A stretch of DNA of 6,251 nucleotides from Halococcaceae archaeon. Lineage in GTDB: Archaea > Halobacteriota > Halobacteria > Halobacteriales > Halalkalicoccaceae. This document shows, piece by piece, positions 1 through 5,583 of the stretch (position 1 is the stretch's first letter; each line of letters starts with the position of its first letter). The translations under genes were made by a program, and so were the position numbers. The DNA lies in contig SKXI01000322.1 of NCBI GenBank assembly GCA_007128515.1, forward strand, positions 1-6,251. The letters are read 5' to 3'. The notes below the pieces were generated by a model that saw nothing but the letters and a program-made list of their open reading frames with translations, searched no databases and was not told where the DNA came from.

Positions 1-829
1 AGACGACGAGGAAGAAGTCGGTGACCGGGCGCATCCGCTCTTTGATCTCGGTGCTGTAGGGCAGCTGTGCGAGGCTGAGCCCGGCGAGGAAGCCGCCGAC
101 CTCGACGGTGACGTCGAGGGTTTCCGCGACGTAGATGAAGACGAACGCCCAGGCGACGCAGACGACGAACAGGACGTGGTGGTCCTCGGCGGCCACGCGC
201 ATCACCGGCGGGAGGACGTACCGGTAGGCGAGGTAGGCGGCGACGCCGAGGCCGACGAGCAGGCCGAGGATCACCGCGGCGTCGACCGCGAGTTCGGCCG
301 GCGGGCCGGTGAGACCGGCGCCCACCAGCGCGAGAACGACGACGAGGTAGATGTCCTGGACGATCAGCACGCCGACGTCGATCCGCCCCGGCAGGGTCTT
401 CATCTGGCCCTGCTCGTCGAGCAGCTTCACGATCACCGGCGTCGCGCCGAAGACCGTCGCGAGCGCGATGACGATCACGTCCATCTCGCGGAAGCCGAGC
501 GCGTAGGCGACCGCCAGCGCGAGCGCCGTCTGGAGGACCGTCTGGCCGACCGCGATGTTCACGATCGAGCGCAGGACGTGTTTGATCCGCTCGAAGCGCA
601 TCTCGATCCCGAGGACGAACAGGAGGAAGCCGAGGCCGAGTTCGGCCATGATCTCGATCAGTTCGTCCTCGGTGACGATTCCCAACAGAACTGGACCGAC
701 GACGATCCCGGTGAGGAGGTAGGCGACGATCGCGGGCTGTCTCGTCTTCCTCGCGAGCACGCCGAGCAGCGTCGCTGCGACGACGACGATCGCGAAGTCG
801 GTCGCGAGCGCTATCCCACCCAGCGTCAT
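1..829 (-). CDS. CPA2/Kef-type cation:proton antiporter, C-terminus cut by window edge
   Basis: Membrane antiporter that would exchange Na+ or K+ for protons across the cell membrane. The 276 visible residues form about nine hydrophobic segments in the CPA2 (KefB/KefC) pattern. The first segment with RQPAIVAYLLTGIVVGP spans residues 30-46, and the family signature LLFVLGIEM is at 69-77. ATPVIVKLLDEQG at 129-141 precedes the ion-site helix, which carries the Gln-Asp pair at 158-159 (VQDI) as in Kef proteins. EVGGFLAGLSLAQ at 243-255 matches the conserved late helix of the fold. The ATG at 829-827 is the only sensible start, because an in-frame TGA lies 11 codons upstream with no ATG or GTG between. 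This ATG overlaps the presumed stop of the small upstream gene as ATGA, which points to translational coupling in a DoxX/small gene/antiporter operon. Whether a cytoplasmic TrkA/RCK domain follows cannot be seen. Family assignment is firm; the ion is not. Confidence 0.9.
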   Translation of the reverse strand, partial: MTLGGIALATDFAIVVVAATLLGVLARKTRQPAIVAYLLTGIVVGPVLLGIVTEDELIEIMAELGLGFLLFVLGIEMRFERIKHVLRSIVNIAVGQTVLQTALALAVAYALGFREMDVIVIALATVFGATPVIVKLLDEQGQMKTLPGRIDVGVLIVQDIYLVVVLALVGAGLTGPPAELAVDAAVILGLLVGLGVAAYLAYRYVLPPVMRVAAEDHHVLFVVCVAWAFVFIYVAETLDVTVEVGGFLAGLSLAQLPYSTEIKERMRPVTDFFLVV

Positions 830-1145
830 CGACGGAATCGGACTGACCTCGTCATCGGCTCACGGTTCTCGGCGTGCGGTAAGGGGGGTTTGGGCTGCAA
901 GAGCCACTGCCGCTTCACGTCGAGGTCGAGGTCGGGGTCCAAGCCGTCCTCGGGGCCCCGACACGGATCCTCGAGGAGGAGACCGCCTCGCCGTCGTGGC
1001 CAGCGAACCGCTCGATCGGGAGGAGGCGTTCGCCGACCGCGAGCGATCGGCTCCGGTTCTCACCCGGTCGGACGAGCGCGGCCTCGTTCGCCTGGAACGT
1101 CGGCCTCACTGCCCGGAGATCGTTCGACCGAGCGTTCGGTTTCAT
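826..1145 (-). pseudogene. Small unknown gene with an apparent 1-base frameshift
   Basis: I do not recognise this protein. As printed, the ATG at 1145-1143 opens a 76-codon frame that stops at 917-915, and its end (PRTAWTPTSTST) looks like out-of-frame sequence. If one base is added in the GGGGCCCC run at 952-959, the frame continues as a halophile-like acidic stretch (EDGLDPDLDLDVKRQW) and then LLQPKPPLPHAENREP. It would end at a TGA at 828-826, giving 106 residues. Both ends then fit the operon exactly: the ATG overlaps the DoxX stop as ATGA, and the TGA overlaps the antiporter ATG as ATGA. The 5' part has mostly G/C third positions, as expected for real coding sequence. No signal peptide or membrane segment is visible, so a soluble protein is likely. 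The frameshift may be a sequencing error, a true mutation or, less likely, programmed slippage. A role linked to the antiporter is inferred only from position. Confidence 0.6.
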
Positions 1146-2275
1146 ACCGGTTCGTGGCCCCGTACGGTGGGCTCCGGGTCGTCGGTCGCGCCGAGGTATC
1201 GATCGAGCGAGTACGGGCCGCCGCCGGTGATCAGGAGCGCGGAGGCCAGGCTGAACAGACCGATGTGGGCGAGGACCGGGTCGTCCGGGAGTGCGAACAG
1301 CGTCAGCGTGAAGACGCCGATCGCGACGAGCGCCGAGGCGCGTGTGAACGCGCCGACGAGCAGCGCCAGCCCGAGGGCTGCCTCGGTGAGGCCTGCACCG
1401 AGGACCCAGAGCTCCGGGGCGAGGGGGACGACCGACGTGAGGTCGTACCGATCGACGGTCGCGAGCGCGGGCTCCGGTCGGAGGAGCTTCTCGCCGACGC
1501 CGAGACCCACGAACGTCAGGCCGGTCCCGATTCGGACGACGGTGGGCACGATCGCCTCGTACGGCGCGAGGTACCGTCGCGTCCCGACGGCCAGCCGCTG
1601 AACCGGGTCGATCTCGCCGTAGACGGTCCCTTCGGCGGCGGCCATCCGCGCGAGCACCTGGTCGGCGCTCGGCCGGCCGGGGCCCAGGACGGCGATCGCG
1701 AGGAATCCGGGCACGTACTCGAACGAGACCAGCAGCCCCGGCCGGGCGGGAACCGACGCGAGATAGACGGCGAGCCCGAAGAGGGCGGCCGCCCGCGTCG
1801 CGAGGCCGAACAACAGGAGGAAGCCGACGAGTATCTGGAGCAGACGCGCGATCGGGTCGCCGACGAGGACGGGCGTCGCGATCGGGTTGAAGTAGTAGCC
1901 GGTAAACCCCGCACCGACCATCGGGAGGCCGAAACCGAGCCGTAACAGCCAGGGCAGGAGGTCGGCGTACTCCCGTATCGCCGACCGGAAGACCGCGACG
2001 TCGCGTTCGAACGGCCGGAACCGGAGGGCGGCGAGCGCCGCGCCGAGGACCAACAGTCCGGAGCCGCCGACGAGCGCCGCCGCGAACGGGTCCGACAGCG
2101 CCTCGACGACGAACCACGGATCCACCCCTGCCTCCTCGTCCTCCAGGTACTCGACGTGTGCGCTCCCGACGCCGCTCGCGAGTGCGATACCGGCGAGAGC
2201 CCCGAGGGCCCTCGACGTGGCCCGCACGCCCGCCGACGACATCGCAGTACCGGGGCGGCCGAAGCGTCCTGCCAT
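1142..2275 (-). CDS. DoxX-family integral membrane protein with two tandem DoxX-like halves
   Basis: A 377-residue polytopic membrane protein. Residues 21-40 look like a signal sequence or first membrane helix, ending GSAHVEYLEDEEAG. Another hydrophobic segment covers about 64-84. Two DoxX-like blocks follow, about 108-210 and 243-362. Each begins RLGFGLPMVGAGF or RIGTGLTFVGLGV, continues with a Gly/Leu helix ending FGLATRAAALFGLAVYLA or VGAFTRASALVAIGVFTL, and closes GPGRPSADQVL or GGGPYSLDRYL. The match suggests internal duplication. DoxX/DoxD-type proteins are linked to quinone and thiosulfate or oxidative-stress chemistry, but the function here cannot be read from sequence. I chose the ATG at 2275 because a TATA-like box at 2299-2305 lies at the leaderless distance. 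A second ATG 11 codons downstream (2242) would leave a cleaner signal peptide. It is the first gene of the minus-strand operon and its stop overlaps the next start as ATGA. Confidence 0.78.
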   Translation of the reverse strand: MAGRFGRPGTAMSSAGVRATSRALGALAGIALASGVGSAHVEYLEDEEAGVDPWFVVEALSDPFAAALVGGSGLLVLGAALAALRFRPFERDVAVFRSAIREYADLLPWLLRLGFGLPMVGAGFTGYYFNPIATPVLVGDPIARLLQILVGFLLLFGLATRAAALFGLAVYLASVPARPGLLVSFEYVPGFLAIAVLGPGRPSADQVLARMAAAEGTVYGEIDPVQRLAVGTRRYLAPYEAIVPTVVRIGTGLTFVGLGVGEKLLRPEPALATVDRYDLTSVVPLAPELWVLGAGLTEAALGLALLVGAFTRASALVAIGVFTLTLFALPDDPVLAHIGLFSLASALLITGGGPYSLDRYLGATDDPEPTVRGHEPV

Positions 2276-2298
2276 GGGCCGACCAGCGCACCGAGCGT

Positions 2299-2305
2299 GT
2301 TAAAG
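2299..2305 (-). promoter_or_regulatory. TATA-like box for the DoxX operon
   Basis: Read on the minus strand, this is CTTTAAC, an A/T island in G+C-rich surroundings. Its centre lies about 27 bases upstream of the DoxX ATG at 2275. That is the usual archaeal TATA-to-start distance for a leaderless transcript and supports the longer start. No Shine-Dalgarno sequence precedes that ATG. Confidence 0.55.
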
Positions 2306-2377
2306 ACTCTCACGACCGGACGTCGGTTCGCCGATCTCCGACGGCCGGGTTCGAACGCCCTCGCGTATCGATCACTG

Positions 2378-2454
2378 TACCGTCGGACGGAACGGTCGAT
2401 AGATCCGACGGAGCCGGTCCCGACGCGACCTCTCGAAGCCTCCGTCCGACGGTA
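2378..2454. repeat. Perfect 14-bp inverted repeat with odd-palindrome arms
   Basis: The left arm TACCGTCGGACGGA (2378-2391) and right arm TCCGTCCGACGGTA (2441-2454) are exact reverse complements separated by 49 bases. Each arm contains a near-palindrome, CCGTC-N-GACGG, with centres at 2385 and 2447. These are 62 bp apart, close to six helical turns. Two more dyads of the form CCG-A-CGG lie at 2405-2411 and 2338-2344. The right arm ends two bases from the archease stop codon, so in the archease transcript it could fold into a long-loop hairpin. On DNA it could be paired operator sites upstream of the DoxX promoter. The repeat itself is directly visible; its function is inference. Confidence 0.6.
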
Positions 2455-2456
2455 TA

Positions 2457-2864
2457 TCAGACGTCGAACACCACGTAGGCGTACCAGCCCTCCGCTCGCT
2501 CTTCGAGTGTCATCTCCGAGTAGGTGACGGCCTTGATCTCGCGGGCGTCGATCGACCCGATCGGGACGCCGCGGGCGCTGGCGTCAAGTCGCCACTCCTC
2601 GCCCTCCCGCTCGATCCGGACCTCGTGGCCGGCCGGGAGGACGTCGCGGACGTCGCGTTCGTAGATCAGTTCGTCGAGGTAGTCGAAGAGCAGCGCCTCC
2701 TCGCTCTCCGCTCGGATCGAGAACGAGAAGCGCTCGCCCTCGTCGGGGAGGTCCTCGCAGTGGGCGGCGGTCAGCCCGTCCGCGACGGCGGCGAAGAGCC
2801 TATCTCGGTCCTCGGCGCGGGCCTCGACGGCGACGTCGGCCGTGTGCGCCCGGAGTTCGTACAT
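2457..2864 (-). CDS. Archease, activator of the RtcB tRNA ligase
   Basis: Archease is a small soluble metal-binding protein that promotes guanylylation and turnover of RtcB, which joins tRNA halves after intron removal. The 135-residue length is typical. Family marks are visible in order: HTADVAVEARAE at 7-18, the LLFDYLDELIY helix at 58-68, GVPIGSIDAREIKAVTY at 99-115, and a C-terminal AYVVFDV with Asp134 as the penultimate residue. The acidic residues Asp10 and Asp134 are the likely metal ligands by family analogy. After the KAVTY motif, many archeases have His where this protein has Ser116. It is divergent from the GNAT gene across an 81-base spacer, and no RtcB gene is in view. The start has no Shine-Dalgarno; the shared A/T-rich box at 2913-2920 could give it a leader of about 25 bases. 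The identification is secure from motif order and length. Confidence 0.93.
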   Translation of the reverse strand: MYELRAHTADVAVEARAEDRDRLFAAVADGLTAAHCEDLPDEGERFSFSIRAESEEALLFDYLDELIYERDVRDVLPAGHEVRIEREGEEWRLDASARGVPIGSIDAREIKAVTYSEMTLEERAEGWYAYVVFDV

Positions 2865-2913
2865 GGGTCGGAGTCGCCGGCGTCGGGGTTCACCGTTTCC
2901 ATCGCCGGTGCAG

Positions 2914-2920
2914 TTATAAT
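2914..2920 (+). promoter_or_regulatory. TATA box of the GNAT gene, possibly shared with divergent archease
   Basis: TTATAAT stands out in a G+C-rich spacer. It lies about 26-32 bases ahead of the GTG at 2946, the leaderless spacing for the plus-strand GNAT gene. The reverse reading ATTATAAC could also serve archease, with a start site near 2888 and a leader of about 25 bases. The minus-strand role is less sure. Confidence 0.6.
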
Positions 2921-2945
2921 GCTTTCCCTCCCTAATTCACCAGTA

Positions 2946-3419
2946 GTGAGCGTCAACGTCGATCTGGAGGTGATCGGGCCGGGCGACGCGGCGGGGGTCG
3001 AGGAGGCGTGGCAACTGAAAGAGCGGATCCGTGCCCAGGAGGACGTCCTGAAACAGCGCCGTGGCTTCTTCCAGGAGGCCTACCGGCGTTCGACCGTCCA
3101 CCTGCTCCGTGTGGGAGACGACCTCGCCGGATTCGTCGCGACCAGAAGCGACGGCTACGTCCTGTTTCTCGCGATCGCGCCCGAGTACCGGGGCGAGGGC
3201 CTCGGCCGGCGGCTCGTGGAGACGGTCGCCGACGAGCACGACCGGGTGACCTGCCACGCCCGGACGACCAACGAGGAGGCGCTGGTGTTCTACGAGCGCG
3301 TCGGCTTCGAGATCGTCAGGCGGATCGACGGCTACTACGAGGACGACGGCGACGCCTTCTACCTCCGACTCGGCGACGGCGGCATCAGGGGAAAGCTCTC
3401 GGAGTTCATCCGCCGGTGA
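2946..3419 (+). CDS. GNAT-family N-acetyltransferase
   Basis: A 157-residue single-domain GNAT enzyme expected to move an acetyl group from acetyl-CoA to an amine; the substrate is unknown. The fold order is visible. The N-terminal strand and helices with EEAWQLKERIRAQEDVLKQR are at 19-38. Strands HLLRVGDDLAGFVA (52-65) and GYVLFLAIAPEYRGEGLG (70-87) follow, and the RGEGLG at 82-87 is the acetyl-CoA pyrophosphate loop (motif A). NEEALVFYERVGFEIVRRI at 109-127 matches motif B, as in RimI-like enzymes. I chose the GTG at 2946 because a TATA box at 2914-2920 sits at leaderless distance. An ATG nine codons upstream (2919) overlaps that box, so it is unlikely to be used from that promoter. The gene ends 39 bases before priS, and its C-terminal tail GGIRGKLSEFIRR is basic. 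Annotation beyond the family level is not supported. Confidence 0.88.
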   Translation: MSVNVDLEVIGPGDAAGVEEAWQLKERIRAQEDVLKQRRGFFQEAYRRSTVHLLRVGDDLAGFVATRSDGYVLFLAIAPEYRGEGLGRRLVETVADEHDRVTCHARTTNEEALVFYERVGFEIVRRIDGYYEDDGDAFYLRLGDGGIRGKLSEFIRR

Positions 3420-3427
3420 CCGCAGGC

Positions 3428-3435
3428 GCTTTAGG
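3428..3435 (+). promoter_or_regulatory. TATA-like box of priS
   Basis: GCTTTAGG lies in the short gap between the GNAT stop and priS, centred about 27 bases before the priS ATG at 3459. The fit suggests that priS can be transcribed leaderless from its own promoter, besides any read-through from the GNAT gene. The box is only moderately A/T-rich. Confidence 0.4.
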
Positions 3436-3458
3436 CGACCCAGTCGAACTGGTGACGA

Positions 3459-4634
3459 ATGGACGAGCGGACGCGACTCTACCTGCGGGGGCGCTTCGGC
3501 GACCACTACCGCAGGGCGGAGATCACGCCACCACCGGGGGCCAACGAGCGCGAGTGGGGCTACATCCCGTTCTCGGAGGGCGGGACGAGGATGGTTCGCC
3601 ACCGGTCGGTGCTGGACCTGGGTCGGATCGACGACTTCCTCTCGCGCGAGCGCCCTCGTCACGTCTACTTCTCGACCGGCAGATACGACGACCCCGGCGC
3701 GGGCTCGATGGGCGAGAAGGGCTGGCGCGGGTCGGACCTGATCTTCGACCTGGACGCCGATCACTTACCCGGCGTGACCCCCGGCGAGGACAGCTACGCG
3801 GAGATGCTCGCGACCTGCAAGGGAGCGCTCTACAAACTGCTCTCCTTCCTGGAGGAGGACTTCGGATTCTCGGATCTGACCGTCGTCTTCTCCGGCGGCC
3901 GTGGCTACCACGTCCACGTCCGTGACGAGGCGGTCCAGCGGCTCGAACGCGAGGGACGTCGGGAGATCGTCGACTACGTCCGCGGGATCGGCCTCGACCT
4001 GGAGGCGCTGATCTCGACGGAGACGGTCGCCGGGCTGGGTCGGAAGACCCCGGCTGAGAAACGGAGCCTCGACACCAGGGGCGGGTGGAGCCGTCGGGCA
4101 CACGAGGGGGTGATCGCGCTCGTCGAGGAGGTGAGCGGGATGGAGGAGGAGCGGGCGATCGAGCGGCTCAGGGAGTTCGAGGGGGTCGGTGAGGGGAGAG
4201 CGGAGGCGGCGCTCAGGACGATGACGGAGAACCGGGCGGCGATCGAGGCGGGGAACGTCGACGTCCACCCCGCGTTCTTCCCGATCGTCAGGCAGGTCGC
4301 GGCCGAACGGGTGAAGACGCAGAACGCCCCGATCGACGAGCCGGTGACGACCGACACGAACCGGCTCATCCGGCTGCCGGGCAGCCTCCACGGCGGGAGC
4401 GGGCTCTCGGTGCTGCGACTCGATCGCGAGGAGCTACCGGGGTTCTCGCCGCTGGCCGACGCCGTCCCCGACACCTTCACCGGACACGAGATCGCGATCG
4501 AGACCGAGGAGTCCCGCGAGGTGGACCTCGGCGGGCGGCTCCACGAGGTCGAGGAGGGACACTCGACGGTGCCTGAGTACGTCGGGGTCTTCCTGATGAG
4601 TCGCGGCTGGGCGGAGAAGGGACGCGAGCGGTGA
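3459..4634 (+). CDS. priS: DNA primase small (catalytic) subunit PriS
   Basis: This is the catalytic subunit of the archaeal/eukaryotic-type primase. It makes primers for DNA replication together with the large subunit PriL, which is not in view. The 391-residue protein carries the expected motifs. These are a basic N-terminus with YLRGRFGDHYRR, WGYIPF at 33-38, the metal-binding DLDAD at 97-101 (catalytic Asp97 and Asp99), the nucleotide-binding SGGRGYHVHV at 145-154, and TTDTNRLIRLPGSLHGGSGL at 297-316. By analogy with Pyrococcus, Asp299 is the likely third catalytic acid. Only one Cys (Cys120) is present, so the zinc knuckle seen in thermophile PriS structures is missing. The ATG at 3459 is favoured by the TATA-like box upstream and the canonical MDERTRLYLRGRF beginning. 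The GINS gene follows after 111 bases, a replisome pairing known in several archaea. Confidence 0.96.
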   Translation: MDERTRLYLRGRFGDHYRRAEITPPPGANEREWGYIPFSEGGTRMVRHRSVLDLGRIDDFLSRERPRHVYFSTGRYDDPGAGSMGEKGWRGSDLIFDLDADHLPGVTPGEDSYAEMLATCKGALYKLLSFLEEDFGFSDLTVVFSGGRGYHVHVRDEAVQRLEREGRREIVDYVRGIGLDLEALISTETVAGLGRKTPAEKRSLDTRGGWSRRAHEGVIALVEEVSGMEEERAIERLREFEGVGEGRAEAALRTMTENRAAIEAGNVDVHPAFFPIVRQVAAERVKTQNAPIDEPVTTDTNRLIRLPGSLHGGSGLSVLRLDREELPGFSPLADAVPDTFTGHEIAIETEESREVDLGGRLHEVEEGHSTVPEYVGVFLMSRGWAEKGRER

Positions 4635-4676
4635 TCGGGTCGAGACGGCGGCGGTTCGAGTCGAGAGGACGGGAGA

Positions 4677-4682
4677 GTTAAG
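4677..4682 (+). promoter_or_regulatory. TATA-like box ahead of the micro-ORF and GINS gene
   Basis: GTTAAG within GAGAGTTAAGTGAG is centred about 27-28 bases upstream of the ATG at 4708. A transcript from here would start almost at the micro-ORF ATG and give the GINS gene a leader of about 40 bases. This implies that GINS has its own promoter inside the priS-GINS gap. Confidence 0.45.
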
Positions 4683-4707
4683 TGAGTCCGAGACGTCGCT
4701 CGCGAGT

Positions 4708-4749
4708 ATGTATCAGGTCGTCGTAACCGACGTCGAGGTGCGGGCGTGA
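4708..4749 (+). CDS. 13-codon micro-ORF (leader peptide candidate) upstream of GINS
   Basis: ATG at 4708 opens the frame MYQVVVTDVEVRA, ending in a TGA at 4747-4749. That stop overlaps the GTG start of the GINS gene (GTGA). A TATA-like box at 4677-4682 is at leaderless distance from this ATG, so the transcript may begin right at it. The reading frame is too short to judge by codon use. It could be a translated leader that couples ribosomes to the GINS start, or simply chance. The supporting signs are the promoter distance and the exact stop/start overlap. Confidence 0.35.
   Translation: MYQVVVTDVEVRA
4735..4740 (+). promoter_or_regulatory. Shine-Dalgarno sequence of the GINS gene
   Basis: GAGGTG matches the archaeal 16S 3'-end complement (GGAGGTGAT) over six bases and ends five bases before the GTG at 4746. 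It supports that GTG as the GINS start. It is notable because no comparable site precedes the other starts here. It lies inside the micro-ORF. Confidence 0.6.
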
Positions 4750-5534
4750 ACCTCGACGACCTCCAGTCGGTCCGCGACACCGAACGCAGAAAGGACAGCC
4801 TCCAGCACCTGGAGGCGAGTTTCTACCGCGACGTCGCCCGGTATATCGAGGCGCTCAGGGAGGAACGATCGACGGTCGCCGAGACCTCCTCGGACCCGTT
4901 CGCGGACCCCGAGGTCCGCCGGCTCACCGACGAGATCGAGACCGCCGAGGGGACCGTGGAGGCGATCTACGAGCGCCGGGTCGGAAAGCTCGTCAAGCTC
5001 GCGAGCTTCGCCGCCGCGGACATGCCCGCCGACGAGGAGGGGCTCACCCGCGAGGAGCGAGCGCTGTTCGAGGACCTCGTGAGCCGGATCAAGGAGAACA
5101 GACGCCACGTCCTCTCGGTGCTCGCGGGCGAGGGCTCCGAGGTGGATGACGGATCCGACGAGGGTGAAGCGGGGTTCGATCCGGCGGATCGGACGGGGAT
5201 GCGAGCCGAAAACGCTTCGGAGCCGGCTGCCACCGACCCCGACGTCAGCGCGGCCGACCTGATGGGCGGGGCCGAGCCGACGCCCCCCGGGGACGACGCC
5301 GAACCGTCGTTGGGGACGCGAGAGACGCCACGGGACGACGGTAGCGGGAACGGCGAGGCGTCCGATCGTGCCCCGGAGACCGAACGCCGGACCGTGCGGA
5401 TCACCGAGGACGTCGGCGAGATCGTCGGCTTCGATTCGCGGACATACACCCTCGCCGCCGACGACGTGGTGACGCTGCCGGTCGAGAACGCGGAACCGCT
5501 GGTCGAGCGCGAGGCCGCGGAGCCGCTCGACTGA
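4746..5534 (+). CDS. GINS complex subunit, Gins51 (Gins15) type
   Basis: GINS links the MCM helicase to the replication fork machinery (CMG-like complex with GAN/Cdc45 relatives). The 262-residue protein has the A-B domain order of Gins51, the Sld5/Psf1-like class. A helical A domain covers about 1-127, with LQSVRDTERRKDSLQHLEAS at 6-25, DPEVRRLTDEIETAEGTVEA at 54-73 and YERRVGKLVKLASFAA at 75-90. A low-complexity linker rich in Asp, Glu, Ser, Pro and Gly spans about 129-212. The small B domain with RRTVRITEDVGEIVGFDSRT and DVVTLPVENAEPLVER follows at about 214-255. The start is GTG at 4746, with a GAGGTG Shine-Dalgarno five bases ahead. It follows priS on the same strand, consistent with a shared role in replication. 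The long acidic linker is expected to be disordered and is consistent with a halophile. Confidence 0.9.
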   Translation: MNLDDLQSVRDTERRKDSLQHLEASFYRDVARYIEALREERSTVAETSSDPFADPEVRRLTDEIETAEGTVEAIYERRVGKLVKLASFAAADMPADEEGLTREERALFEDLVSRIKENRRHVLSVLAGEGSEVDDGSDEGEAGFDPADRTGMRAENASEPAATDPDVSAADLMGGAEPTPPGDDAEPSLGTRETPRDDGSGNGEASDRAPETERRTVRITEDVGEIVGFDSRTYTLAADDVVTLPVENAEPLVEREAAEPLD

Positions 5535-5583
5535 TCGGCAGGCGAAAAGCAGTCGTTACCGGAACGGGCTTGACGAGAGGGAG
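5535..5583. other. Convergent 49-base spacer between GINS and the AAA+ gene
   Basis: The plus-strand GINS gene and the minus-strand AAA+ gene end facing each other here. On the minus strand a short T-run, GCTTTTCG (5543-5550), lies about 35 bases past the AAA+ stop and could act as a weak archaeal U-tract terminator. No T-rich tract is seen for the GINS strand, and there is no strong hairpin. Confidence 0.3.

Noticed and set aside
176..1945. A 589-codon open frame on the plus strand
   Set aside because: It runs antisense across the antiporter, the small gene and the DoxX gene. Its product is a low-complexity Arg/Glu/Asp string with no recognisable domain, a common artefact of G+C-rich coding DNA.
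915..2291. A 458-codon minus-strand frame covering the DoxX region
   Set aside because: Most of it is Arg/Pro-rich out-of-frame sequence over DoxX. Only the last 76 codons, from 1145, look real, and these are reported as the small gene.
2340..2370. A tRNA T-loop-like TTCGAAC
   Set aside because: The flanking bases do not form the 5-bp T stem, and no acceptor, D or anticodon arms are found nearby.
2378..2454. The inverted repeat as a miniature transposable element (MITE)
   Set aside because: At 77 bases, with no clear target-site duplication and no second copy in the window, there is nothing to support mobility.
2156..2527. Plus-strand frames of 106-123 codons over the DoxX/archease spacer
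   Set aside because: They are Arg/Ser/Pro-rich, overlap real genes antisense and show no domain or start signals.
2625..2945. Upstream extension of the GNAT frame
   Set aside because: The extension overlaps archease antisense and lies ahead of the TATA box; the GTG at 2946 begins a normal-length GNAT domain.
3008..3925. A 305-codon plus-strand frame across GNAT and priS
   Set aside because: It is a shifted frame over two well-identified genes, with an Arg/Pro/Gly-rich product.
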